Assembly (NCBI GenBank): GCA_020633195.1
Contig: JACKEC010000014.1
Coordinates: 496,001-560,000 of the forward strand
Direction: 5' to 3'
DNA length: 64,000 nt
Source: Sandaracinaceae bacterium
GTDB taxonomy: Bacteria > Myxococcota_A > Polyangia > Polyangiales > Sandaracinaceae
This document shows positions 1-7,616 of this stretch, one piece after another (the first letter of the stretch is position 1; every line of letters begins with the position of its first letter). A program made the position numbers and the translations under genes. A model generated the notes under the pieces. That model was not told the DNA's origin. It did not search any database and worked only from the letters and a program-made list of their open reading frames with translations.

Positions 1-237
1 ATGCTCGAGGCGCGCCCGACCGAGTGGTACGAGGAGCCGCTGACGTGGATCCTCGTGGGCGCCGGCGTGGTCGCGGTCACCGTCGCGGTCGTGATCATCG
101 TCGTCGTGCTCAGCGAGCCGCAGGCCGAGCAGTCGTTCTGCGGCATGGGCCCCGGCGGCCAGTGCGACGCGACGCTCAGCGTCCCGACCCGGGCCGACTC
201 GCCCATGGGCTGGGAGTTCGACCTCCCGAACATGTAG
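1..237 (+). CDS. C-terminal part of a membrane protein (5' partial)
   Basis: The frame is open from the first base of the window, so this is most likely the tail of a longer gene, although the first codon happens to be ATG. About 78 residues are visible: a charged stretch, one strong hydrophobic segment (roughly residues 17-40, rich in Val/Ile/Ala) and a short extracytoplasmic-looking tail of about 38 residues with two Cys. Single-span proteins with short Cys-containing tails are common among myxobacterial envelope proteins, but no family can be named. It ends about 20 nt before the enoyl-CoA hydratase start, so the two may be co-transcribed. Confidence 0.5.
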   Translation: MLEARPTEWYEEPLTWILVGAGVVAVTVAVVIIVVVLSEPQAEQSFCGMGPGGQCDATLSVPTRADSPMGWEFDLPNM

Positions 238-258
238 GCCATCTGCTAAGCCCCGCGC

Positions 259-1077
259 ATGGGCGAGCAGGCGAAGCGAGAGATCGAGGCCGCGGGCGGC
301 CTCGGGGTGACGACCGAGCGGCGCGGGGCGACCGCGATCTGGACCCTCGACCGACCCGACCGCATGAACGCGCTGTCGCGCGCGGCGGTGCGCGAGCTCG
401 GGCGGCTGGCCCGCGAGGCGGCGCAGGACCCGACGTTGCGGGCCGTCGTGATCGCCGGATCGGGCGACAAGGCCTTTTGTGCAGGTGCGGACCTCAAGGA
501 GCGACGCTCGATGGACGAGGAGGACGTCCGCGACTTCCTCCCGCTCTACCGCGCGAGCTTCGGCGCGATCGACGGGCTCCCGGTCCCGACGGTCGCGGCG
601 ATCGACGGCGTGGCGTTCGGGGGTGGGCTCGAGCTCGCGCTCGCCTGCGACTTCCGGGTCGCCGCCGCGCACGCGAAGATCGGGCTGACCGAGACCTCCC
701 TGGGGATCATCCCGGGCGCGGGCGGCACCCAGCGGCTGACCCGCATCGTCGGCGAGGCGCGGGCCAAGGAGCTCATCGTCTTCGCGCGTCGGCTCACCGC
801 CGCGGAGGCGCTCGCGCTCGGCATCGTGAACCGCGTCGCCGAGGAGGGGCGCCGCGCGCTCGACGTCGCGCTCGAGTGGATCGAGCCGCTCGAGCGCGCC
901 GCGCCGATCGCCATCGCGGCGGCGCTCGAGGCGATCGACGGCGCCGGCGACCGGTCGCTCGAGGACGGGCTCTCGCTCGAGGCCCGCTGCTACGCGCGCA
1001 CGCTCGCCTCCGAGGACCGGCTCGAGGCGCTCGCGGCGTTCGCCGAGAAGCGCGCTCCAGACTTCAAGGGGCGTTGA
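259..1077 (+). CDS. enoyl-CoA hydratase, AUH (methylglutaconyl-CoA hydratase)-like
   Basis: A 272-residue crotonase-fold enzyme, full length for the family. It hydrates a 2-enoyl-CoA; the closest family I recognise is AUH/LiuC (3-methylglutaconyl-CoA hydratase of leucine breakdown), because the FCAGADLKER loop, the LPVPTVAAIDG strand and the C-terminal DRLEALAAFAEKR/DFKG tail all follow that subfamily. Both acid catalysts are present: Glu125 in GGLELALACD and Glu145 in LTETSLGIIPGAGG. The oxyanion-hole glycines (CAGAD around 74-78 and GGG 121-123) are intact. In myxobacteria leucine/isovaleryl-CoA metabolism supports branched-chain fatty acid supply, so that role is inferred. Its 3' end overlaps the convergent membrane-protein gene by 14 nt. 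A general fatty-acid beta-oxidation hydratase remains possible. Confidence 0.88.
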   Translation: MGEQAKREIEAAGGLGVTTERRGATAIWTLDRPDRMNALSRAAVRELGRLAREAAQDPTLRAVVIAGSGDKAFCAGADLKERRSMDEEDVRDFLPLYRASFGAIDGLPVPTVAAIDGVAFGGGLELALACDFRVAAAHAKIGLTETSLGIIPGAGGTQRLTRIVGEARAKELIVFARRLTAAEALALGIVNRVAEEGRRALDVALEWIEPLERAAPIAIAAALEAIDGAGDRSLEDGLSLEARCYARTLASEDRLEALAAFAEKRAPDFKGR

Positions 1078-2851
1078 CGTCCTCGGGCGCGCCCGCGTCG
1101 GCCTGGTTCTGCACCCGCTGCACGAGGCTCGGCAGGACGGGCGGCCGCGGCAGCCGCGAGAGGTAGTAGTCGGCGAGCCACTCGTTGCCTCGCTCGAGCT
1201 GCACCGCGGCGGCGCGCTCGAGCGCGTCGTTCGGGATCGGGGACTGCGCGAGCGAGTAGTCGAGCGTGAGCATCACCGCGCGCCGATAGCCCGCGACGGC
1301 GAGGTCGCCCGCGAGCTCGCGGAGGCGGTCGGGATCGCCTCGCAGCGCGTGGAAGCGAGCCACCAGCTCGTCCGCGCGAGACGGGGTGATGTGGCGGTCC
1401 CGCTCGTCGATGAGGAGCAGCGCGCGGAAGCGGGCGTCGTGGCCGAGGCCGAGGTTCGCGGCGTCGATCGAGTGGCTGTACGCGGAGAGGCCGCCCTCGA
1501 GGTGACCCTCGCGCATCCGGGCGTGGCCGAGGTTGAGCCACGCATAGAACGACTCCGGGTGCGTCGCGGCGGCGTGGCCGAAGAGCGTCGTCGCGTCTCG
1601 CCAGCGGCCGGCGTACTGCGCGGTGCGCGCGCCGAGCAGCCCCGCGAGGGCCGCGATCATCGCCCACGCGGGCCAGCGCGGCCCTTTCGCCCGCGAGACG
1701 AAGTCGATCCCCGCGCCCGCGATCAGCGCGAGCGGCCACAGCGGGAGCGAGAGGTAGCGGTCCTGCCACTGGAAGTAGAGCGGGATCACGTTCGAGACCG
1801 GCAAGAGCAGCAGCACGAACGCGACGACCCCGAACCGCGCCTGCGCCGAGCCGCTCCGCCAGGCCGCGACGGACAGCGCGCCGAGCGCCAGCGGGCCGAG
1901 CGCGAGCTCGGTGACGGAGAACGAGCCCTCGCGATGGATCGGGTAGAGCGGCGAGACGGTTGACGGGAAGACCGCCGTCGCCAGGTCGTGCGACAGCGTC
2001 GCGAGCACGAGCCCGATCCGCTGCCCGAGGCTCAGCTCGCGCGTCATCTCGGCGTCGGACCAGATCCAGATGGTGAACGCGCCGAGCGCCGCCGCGGCGA
2101 GCACGAACGGCGCGAGCCCGAGCAGCGAGCGGCGCCAGTCGCGGCGCAGGACGAAGACGTCCGCGGCGAGCAGCACGAGCGGCAAGGGCAGGGCGCTCGT
2201 CTTCGAGAGCGCGGCGGCCGCGAACGCCGCGAGCGACGCGAGGCGGTGGCGGTCGAAGGGCTCCTCGGCGCGGCAGTGAAACACCACCGCGAGCGCCGAG
2301 AAGCCGAGCGCGAGGATGTCCTTGCGGCCGGTCGCCCACGTCACCGCCTCGACCTGCGCCGGGTGCAGCCCCACGAGCAGCGTCGCCGCGAGCGCGCCCA
2401 CCACGCCGAGCTTCAGCGCGCGCGAAGCCTCGAACACGGCGAACAGCGCGAGCACCCACAGCGCGAGCGACACCGCGTGGATCACCGCCCCGTTCAGCCC
2501 GACCCAGGGGACGTCGAGCCAGTACGAGAGCAGGTGCAGCGGGTGATAGGCCTCGAAGTGCGGGCGCGTGAAGATCGCGACGAGGTGCTCGCCGCTGACC
2601 TCCTGGGCGAGCCGGCTCTGGATCAGGAAGCGATCGTCGTCCCAGCCGTCGAGCAGATCGAACGGGACCGCGCGGCCGAACGCCGCGACCGCCGCGACCG
2701 CGATCGCCGAGTAGGCGGCCCACCGAGGCAGCTCGCCGTCGGACCGCCACGCGCCCGGCTCCGCGGGGATCGTCGTCGAGGCGGAGGGGGTCGGGGCGGT
2801 GGGACGCTCCGGGCGCGCCGCGGAGCGGGGCTTCTTCTTGCGCCGACTCAG
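1064..2851 (-). CDS. Tmtc/GT-C-like multi-pass membrane protein with TPR tail, CTG start
   Basis: A polytopic membrane protein of about 595 residues resembling the Tmtc/ArnT-like GT-C superfamily: basic N-terminus, first membrane span about residues 44-60, then an acidic first loop GWDDDRFL (Asp71-73) typical of GT-C enzymes, followed by many spans and a C-terminal soluble part with TPR-like helices (HPESFYAWLNLGHARMREG). These proteins usually transfer sugars from polyprenyl-phosphate donors at the outer face of the inner membrane; the substrate is unknown here. No ATG, GTG or TTG lies upstream of the GTG at 2485, yet the 121 codons before it encode the conserved first loop. The best start is CTG at 2851-2849, which overlaps the TGA of the upstream lipoprotein gene as CTGA, with AGGG six bases ahead. 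It is the last gene of a three-gene minus-strand operon. Confidence 0.75.
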   Translation of the reverse strand: MSRRKKKPRSAARPERPTAPTPSASTTIPAEPGAWRSDGELPRWAAYSAIAVAAVAAFGRAVPFDLLDGWDDDRFLIQSRLAQEVSGEHLVAIFTRPHFEAYHPLHLLSYWLDVPWVGLNGAVIHAVSLALWVLALFAVFEASRALKLGVVGALAATLLVGLHPAQVEAVTWATGRKDILALGFSALAVVFHCRAEEPFDRHRLASLAAFAAAALSKTSALPLPLVLLAADVFVLRRDWRRSLLGLAPFVLAAAALGAFTIWIWSDAEMTRELSLGQRIGLVLATLSHDLATAVFPSTVSPLYPIHREGSFSVTELALGPLALGALSVAAWRSGSAQARFGVVAFVLLLLPVSNVIPLYFQWQDRYLSLPLWPLALIAGAGIDFVSRAKGPRWPAWAMIAALAGLLGARTAQYAGRWRDATTLFGHAAATHPESFYAWLNLGHARMREGHLEGGLSAYSHSIDAANLGLGHDARFRALLLIDERDRHITPSRADELVARFHALRGDPDRLRELAGDLAVAGYRRAVMLTLDYSLAQSPIPNDALERAAAVQLERGNEWLADYYLSRLPRPPVLPSLVQRVQNQADAGAPEDVNAP

Positions 2852-3369
2852 AGTCCGCCCTGGCCCTGGACGTAGTGGATGAAATCGAGCACGTCGCGGC
2901 GCAGGCGCTCTTCGGTCTCGCGGGCGCCGGCGCGCCCGGCCTGGACGGACTCGCGCTCGTTGACGAAGTCGTAGGTCGAGTGCTCGAGGATCAGGATCTG
3001 GTCCTCGGTGTGCCCGTCGCCGAAGCCGGGCACGATCCTAAGGTTGCCGGTGGTCGTCGGGCCGGGCACGGCGTCGCCGAGATCGGCGCGGTCCTGCGGC
3101 GACATCCACTCGATCCCGAAGTGGGACTGCGCGAGGCGGACGTCGACCTCGAGCTCCTGTCCGTGGCGGATCGGGACGACCCACGCTGCGTTCCGCGGGA
3201 TCCCTTGCTCGGTGAGCACCTCGTCGATCAGCATCAGCGCGCGGGTCTCGTCCAGGGTGCGGTTCTGCGCCTCGGCGTGACGGTCGCTCGAGCGCGAGCT
3301 CGCGCCGCACCCTGCGATCGCGGCGGTCAGCGCGCCGAGGGCGAGCAAGACGATGTGCGGAGCTCGCAT
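2848..3369 (-). CDS. hypothetical lipoprotein
   Basis: A 173-residue protein with a lipoprotein signal peptide: basic start, hydrophobic core and lipobox IAGC with Cys21 as the lipidation site. The mature part is hydrophilic, has no recognised domain, and ends in a charged helical segment (about residues 140-170, Arg/Glu-rich). It probably sits in the periplasm anchored to the inner or outer membrane. It lies 4 nt downstream of the AgmX-tail gene and overlaps the Tmtc-like gene by 4 nt, so all three are almost certainly one transcript with translational coupling. No specific function is assigned. Confidence 0.75.
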   Translation of the reverse strand: MRAPHIVLLALGALTAAIAGCGASSRSSDRHAEAQNRTLDETRALMLIDEVLTEQGIPRNAAWVVPIRHGQELEVDVRLAQSHFGIEWMSPQDRADLGDAVPGPTTTGNLRIVPGFGDGHTEDQILILEHSTYDFVNERESVQAGRAGARETEERLRRDVLDFIHYVQGQGGL

Positions 3370-3373
3370 GCGT

Positions 3374-3964
3374 TCACTCCAGGGTCAGGGGATAGCGGAC
3401 GACCATCTCGGGGCCGTCGAACGAGGGGAACCGGATCGAGCGGGCGGTGCGCTGGAGGCAGGAGCCGCACTCGCCCGTGGTCGCCGCGCGCGGCCCGCTG
3501 AGGCTCACCCGCGTCACCTGACCGCTGCCCGCGATCCGGAGGCCGAACGTCACCCGACCGTGCACATCGGCGTCGCCCGGGATCAGCACGAGGCAGCGGC
3601 GGATGCCGCCCATCACGGTGTCGAAGCCGGCGTCGACCTGGGCCCCGCTGAGCTGCTGCTCTCCGCCCGAGCCGCCCATGTCGACGGTGCGCATCTCGTC
3701 CTCGCCGAGGTCGTCGCCCGTCGTCGCGTTGCCCGTCGGGGTCTCGCCTCGGCGTGACGCGGCGGCCGCCCCGCGACGGCGCCGGCGGCGGCGCGGCGCC
3801 TTGGTGGGGGGCGCCTCCGGCTCGACCTCGACCTCCTCGGGCTCGCTGTCGACGACGAGCGGCTCCTCCACGGGCGGCGCGAAGCCGAGACCGAAGTAGA
3901 GGTAGGCGCCGGCGGCTACCCAGACGAGGGAGGCGACGGAGAATCCAGCCCAGAACCGGGACAC
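3374..3964 (-). CDS. membrane-anchored protein with AgmX/PglI-type C-terminal domain
   Basis: A 196-residue protein with an N-terminal membrane anchor (about residues 6-27), a Pro/Glu-rich then Arg-rich linker (residues 30-75, including a run of Arg), and a C-terminal domain of about 90 residues. That domain shows the myxobacterial AgmX/PglI C-terminal pattern: IRRC, then GRVTFGLRIAGSGQV, a conserved second Cys pair (CGSC) and the ending IRFPSF. Such domains resemble TonB tails and occur in proteins linked to gliding and envelope machines; a role in energising or linking envelope complexes is inferred. The start is GTG at 3964, preceded by a good ribosome-binding site (GAGAGG, 7 nt upstream). 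It heads the operon with the lipoprotein and the Tmtc-like protein. Confidence 0.75.
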   Translation of the reverse strand: MSRFWAGFSVASLVWVAAGAYLYFGLGFAPPVEEPLVVDSEPEEVEVEPEAPPTKAPRRRRRRRGAAAASRRGETPTGNATTGDDLGEDEMRTVDMGGSGGEQQLSGAQVDAGFDTVMGGIRRCLVLIPGDADVHGRVTFGLRIAGSGQVTRVSLSGPRAATTGECGSCLQRTARSIRFPSFDGPEMVVRYPLTLE

Positions 3965-3985
3965 GATGACCTCTCATAGCACGGC

Positions 3986-4014
3986 TTGACCCCCCCCATG
4001 GGCTCCACTACCGT
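3986..4014 (+). promoter_or_regulatory. candidate promoter with very short leader
   Basis: TTGACC at 3986-3991, a 17-nt spacer, then TACCGT at 4009-4014. The -10 ends 9 nt before the GTG start at 4024, so the transcript would be nearly leaderless. The run of seven C in the spacer is unusual. Confidence 0.35.
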
Positions 4015-4023
4015 CGGCGCGCC

Positions 4024-4713
4024 GTGCAAGGACGAACGAGCTACGTGTTGGCAGCCGTCCTCGCGCTCTGCGTCGCGTCGACCGCTGTCGAAGCCTCTGC
4101 CCAGGACGAAGGCTATGCCTGGGGTGAGGATGGCGGATCCACGGGGCAGGGCGCGAGCTCCGACGACCCGCTTCGGATCATGGGGTACGTGGGCGGGGGC
4201 GTCGGGTTCCGCCTGCTGGCGAACCTGGACTGCCCCGTCTTCTGTCACAGCTTCCTGGCCCCCGCCTACCTCGACCTCGGCGCGGCGGTCTATCTGCCGG
4301 GCCGCGAGGTGCGCCACGGCGTCGGGCTCTACCTGAGCACGGGGCTCTCGCAGGACAACGGGATCGACGCCTCCAGCGCCGGCCAGCTGCCCCTCACGCA
4401 GTGGGTGATCACGCCGAGCTACCAGCTCTTGCTGCCGCTCTGGCGCCTCCTCGACGGCATGGATCGCGATGAGCTCCAGGTGCAGATCCGGGTCGGCATC
4501 CCGCTCGTGCTGGGGCAGGGGCTCGGTGATCCCGGGCGCGTTGACTTCACGTTCGGCGGCGAACTCGCGGCAGCGATTCACTACAAGCTCCTCGCGGGGT
4601 TCGGCATCTACGCCGAGGTCCAGCTCGACGTCTACGGCGGCATCAACGACACGGTGCACCCGCTGGTCGCGATCGACGCGGGCCTCCTGTTCGACTACGA
4701 GGTGCTGCCGTGA
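4024..4713 (+). CDS. exported beta-barrel-like outer-membrane protein
   Basis: A 229-residue protein with a signal peptide (cleavage after about residue 27, ASA-QDE). The mature part is built of alternating polar/hydrophobic strands separated by Gly/Asp turns and ends in a hydrophobic strand with aromatic residues (LLFDYEVLP), which is typical of small outer-membrane beta-barrels. Two Cys in CPVFC may form a disulfide in an outer loop. No specific family is recognised. The start is GTG at 4024; the stop overlaps the start of the next gene by four bases (GTGA), so translation is likely coupled to the Cys-rich protein that follows. Confidence 0.65.
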   Translation: MQGRTSYVLAAVLALCVASTAVEASAQDEGYAWGEDGGSTGQGASSDDPLRIMGYVGGGVGFRLLANLDCPVFCHSFLAPAYLDLGAAVYLPGREVRHGVGLYLSTGLSQDNGIDASSAGQLPLTQWVITPSYQLLLPLWRLLDGMDRDELQVQIRVGIPLVLGQGLGDPGRVDFTFGGELAAAIHYKLLAGFGIYAEVQLDVYGGINDTVHPLVAIDAGLLFDYEVLP

Positions 4714-5090
4714 CCCGCACCCTGCGCAGCTGGCTCCTCCGCCTCGCGGCCGGCGGGATCCTCGTCGCCTGCATCGTCGGCCCGGCCCCGGGCAACGTCG
4801 GAGGCTGCGGCGCCTCCAACCCGATCGCCGACGCCCGTGAGCACTGCATCAACCAGCGCTTCTGGGAGTGCCGCCGGGACCTCGCCGGCGGGCGCATCAA
4901 CGAGGCGCAGTACAACGACTGCCTGCTCCCGATCGCGAGCGCCTGCGACGCGGCCTCGTGGCCGGTCGGCTGCGAGCCGACCAACTCGCAGTCCGACGCC
5001 TGCATCATCCTCTTGAGCCGCGCGGATCGCGCCAACATCCCCACGGCCGACTTGCTGACCATGTTCAGCGATTGCAACTTTTGTCGGTGA
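4710..5090 (+). CDS. small exported Cys-rich protein
   Basis: A 126-residue protein with an N-terminal hydrophobic export signal (residues 5-24) and about ten Cys spread through the mature part (GGCG, EHC, FWECR, NDC, SACD, GCEP, DACI, DCNFC), suggesting a disulfide-stabilised periplasmic or outer-membrane protein. The short mature chain has no recognised domain. Its GTG start overlaps the stop of the preceding beta-barrel gene (GTGA), and the next lipoprotein gene begins 5 nt after its stop, so the three form a tight plus-strand operon and may act together in the outer membrane. Confidence 0.65.
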   Translation: MTRTLRSWLLRLAAGGILVACIVGPAPGNVGGCGASNPIADAREHCINQRFWECRRDLAGGRINEAQYNDCLLPIASACDAASWPVGCEPTNSQSDACIILLSRADRANIPTADLLTMFSDCNFCR

Positions 5091-5095
5091 CCGCG

Positions 5096-6310
5096 ATGAA
5101 CCACCGCCTCGTCTCCTTCTTCGTCTCGGTCGGCCTCCTCACGGGGTGCTCGGTCTTCGCGAGCCACGACGAGTACGGCGCCTACCGCCGCGTGCGCCTC
5201 GCGCACGACGAGCGCGATCGCCTGATCGCGGCGCAGCAGTACGTCGAGCACAACCCGACCGGGACCTGGATCGCCGAGGTCCAGCAGATCCGCGCCGACC
5301 ACGAGGAGGAGCTGTGGGCTCGCTCCTCGTCCACGCGCGAGGGCCTCGAGTGGTACCTGCAGGTCTACCCGGACGGTCGCTACATCGACCTCGCGCGCCC
5401 GCGCCTCGAGGGCTTCCAGCACGTCGAGGACACCGCCGCGCAGCAGGCTGCCGCGGAGCGCGAGCTCCGGGAGCGGCAGCGCCAGGAGGCCGCCGAGGCG
5501 CGCCGCACGTGGGTCACGCGCGCGGTCCAGTACTGGACGCGCACGATGGTCGGCCTGACGGGCTACGGCCGGTCGCTGCGCCGCATCGCGGGCTCGAACC
5601 CCGACTTCGCCCAGGCGTTCGGCCGGCCGCCGGAGCCGGTGTGCGCGCAGGACGAGTACTGCGTCAAGCACTACGGCCAGCTCTATCACATCCCGATCCC
5701 CGGCTCGACGCGCATCGATCGGCGCGTGGACGTGTACCTCCGCCTCACGATGGATCACGGCAACCTCGAGCGCGCCGAGATCATCCTGCCCGACAAGGGC
5801 TTCTCGCGCTGGTTCGAGATGGAGCACGCGCAGGTCGTCACGGACGAGGATCCCCAGCAGCGCTTCGAGGCGATCAACTGGGCGCTCGAGCGCATCCAGC
5901 CGGTGATCCTCGAGGTCGCGCAGGGCGCGCAGCAGGTCGACGTGATCCCGGACCCGGTCCTGCCGCTCCAGGTCCACCAGCACGCCGGCGACTCCGACGC
6001 CGCGCCGACCGCGCCCGACGAGGAGCCCGACGCTCAGCCCGCGCAGCCGCAGCCGCAGACGCCGCCGCAGGGTGACGGGCAGCAGCCCAACGAGTTCGAC
6101 CAGCTCCTGAACGAGGCCGCCGGCGCCGACGCGACGAACCCGCCGCCGCCGACCGAGACCACGCCCCAGGACACCGAGGTCGAGCTCGTCCTCCCGATCG
6201 GGCTCATCGCCTACCGCTTCCGCAACCTGCAGATCACCGTCCTCGCGGCCGGCGACGAGGACTACGGCGAGGCGTTCGACGGCGTGATCATCGAGCGCGT
6301 CCGAGACTGA
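5096..6310 (+). CDS. hypothetical lipoprotein with coiled-coil and Pro-rich segment
   Basis: A 404-residue protein starting at ATG 5096, where a lipoprotein signal begins (lipobox LTGC, Cys18). The open frame extends further upstream but overlaps the previous gene. After the anchor comes an alpha-helical region (about 25-110) with TPR-like spacing, a charged coiled coil (about 113-138, Gln/Glu/Arg-rich), a mixed domain with a CAQDEYC pair (about 180-290), a Pro/Gln-rich low-complexity linker (about 305-370) and a conserved-looking C-terminal beta segment ending at FDGVIIERVRD. No family is recognised. It is third in the operon after the beta-barrel and Cys-rich proteins, so an outer-membrane-associated role is inferred. 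Confidence 0.6.
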   Translation: MNHRLVSFFVSVGLLTGCSVFASHDEYGAYRRVRLAHDERDRLIAAQQYVEHNPTGTWIAEVQQIRADHEEELWARSSSTREGLEWYLQVYPDGRYIDLARPRLEGFQHVEDTAAQQAAAERELRERQRQEAAEARRTWVTRAVQYWTRTMVGLTGYGRSLRRIAGSNPDFAQAFGRPPEPVCAQDEYCVKHYGQLYHIPIPGSTRIDRRVDVYLRLTMDHGNLERAEIILPDKGFSRWFEMEHAQVVTDEDPQQRFEAINWALERIQPVILEVAQGAQQVDVIPDPVLPLQVHQHAGDSDAAPTAPDEEPDAQPAQPQPQTPPQGDGQQPNEFDQLLNEAAGADATNPPPPTETTPQDTEVELVLPIGLIAYRFRNLQITVLAAGDEDYGEAFDGVIIERVRD

Positions 6311-6320
6311 AGGTCGTCGC

Positions 6321-6995
6321 TCACGGCGTGGCGACCGCGTCGGCGGCGACGAGCTCCTCGCGCTGCAGGAAGCGCCTCAGCGAGAAGCGGATCCTCGCGA
6401 CCTGCGTGGCGTCGAAGAACGGCGGCACGTCCCCGCGCTCGTAGCTCATGATGTTGCCCGGCACGTCCGAGTGGCCGTTGCCGAAGTAGTGGCCGAGCTC
6501 GTGCGCGAGCACCGTCGGCCCCGCGATGGAGCTGACGATGACGAGGTGGGCCCGGGCGTCGAACGCGTCGCCGCGGGGGCGCCAGTGCACGCCCTGCCGC
6601 ATCCGCTCGGGCTCGTCGACGTCGCGGAGCGAGCGCACGAGGAAGACGTCGATCCGCTGCGGGTGCTGGAGGTGCCCGAGCGCGTGTCGATCGCGGCGGT
6701 TCTCGAGCCGGGCGTGGGCCTCGGGCATCGTGTGCCGCTCCACGACGCGGAACGTCACCCCGTGGGGAGAGAAGATCGTGTTCGCGTTCTCGACCTGTCC
6801 TGCGATCCAAGCGTCGTCGACGACCGGCTCGCCGCCTTCGAGCGCGGTGGTGACGGAGATCGGGAGCGCGGGGAAGGGCGCCGGGGCGGCCGGCTGGCCC
6901 GTCGCGGTGGACCCGATCGAGGCCAGCAGCGCGACCGCGGGGAGGGCGGCGAGGCCTCCTCGGAGCAGGGCGAAGCGGCGCGTTCCATCCAACAC
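6321..6995 (-). CDS. exported metzincin-type metalloprotease
   Basis: A 224-residue protein with a Tat-like or Sec signal (RRFALLRGG then a hydrophobic core, cleavage near residue 33). The catalytic zinc motif HELGHYFGNGH is at residues 165-175 (HExxHxxGxxH, with Glu166 as general base), followed by NIMSYERG, whose Met183 is the Met-turn of metzincins. This is a compact catalytic domain with little else; the length fits a minimal M10/M12-like or archaemetzincin-like protease. It probably acts in the periplasm or outside the cell, fitting a predatory lifestyle. It converges with the lipoprotein gene and diverges from the regulator at 7 kb. Its substrate is unknown. Confidence 0.78.
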   Translation of the reverse strand: MLDGTRRFALLRGGLAALPAVALLASIGSTATGQPAAPAPFPALPISVTTALEGGEPVVDDAWIAGQVENANTIFSPHGVTFRVVERHTMPEAHARLENRRDRHALGHLQHPQRIDVFLVRSLRDVDEPERMRQGVHWRPRGDAFDARAHLVIVSSIAGPTVLAHELGHYFGNGHSDVPGNIMSYERGDVPPFFDATQVARIRFSLRRFLQREELVAADAVATP

Positions 6996-7075
6996 GGGCG
7001 CGCTAAGCGTACGTGCTTGACCCCGCCAGGCAACGGGCGCGACGGTTGGGTGTGACGACTCCGCGCGAGCCGACG

Positions 7076-7612
7076 ATGTGGCAGAGCGAGCTGATCGCGA
7101 GCGACGCGATCGGTCGAGTCATGGAGTTCTGGGGCTTCAAGCGGAACATGGGCCGCGTCTGGACGGTGCTCTACCTCGCCGACCGACCACTGAGCGCCCA
7201 CGACCTGCGCGAGCGCCTGCAGCTGTCGGCGGGGGCCGTGTCGATGACGCTCAAGGAGCTGTCGGCCTGGGGAACCGTCCGGAAGGTCTGGATCCAGGGC
7301 GAGCGCCGCGACCACTTCGCCGCCGAGGGTGACCTCTGGAAGATGGTCTCGCGCGTGTTCCGACAGCGCGAGCTCCTCGAGGTCCAGGAGGTCGTGGCCA
7401 GCCTCGAGCGGGCGATCACCGCGCTCGACGAGCGGGTCGCCGATCCGCGCTCGCCCGACGACGCGCGCCGAGCCGAGGTGCAGCGCGAGCGGCTGCGTCA
7501 GCTCCTCGAGCTGTCACGGCTCGGTCGGCGGCTCCTCGAGGGGCTCGTCTTCGAGGCGAAGGTCGACGCCCGAGCGCTCGCGCGGGTCCTGCTGGGGCGA
7601 GATCGGGAGTGA
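7076..7612 (+). CDS. GbsR/MarR-family transcriptional regulator
   Basis: A 178-residue DNA-binding protein. The N-terminal half carries a winged helix-turn-helix: GRVWTVLYLADRPLSAHDLRE, then LQLSAGAVSMTLKEL as recognition region, then the wing (GTVRKVWIQGERRDHF). The C-terminal half is helical and Leu/Arg-rich, suited to dimerisation. This layout matches the GbsR-type branch of MarR regulators. ATG 7076 is chosen because the winged-helix fold is complete from there; GTG 7013 and GTG 7052 are in frame alternatives. The ion-channel gene starts 4 nt after its stop, so the regulator probably controls, or is co-expressed with, that channel. An ion or osmotic signal is plausible but unproven. Confidence 0.82.
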   Translation: MWQSELIASDAIGRVMEFWGFKRNMGRVWTVLYLADRPLSAHDLRERLQLSAGAVSMTLKELSAWGTVRKVWIQGERRDHFAAEGDLWKMVSRVFRQRELLEVQEVVASLERAITALDERVADPRSPDDARRAEVQRERLRQLLELSRLGRRLLEGLVFEAKVDARALARVLLGRDRE

Positions 7613-7616
7613 CACG

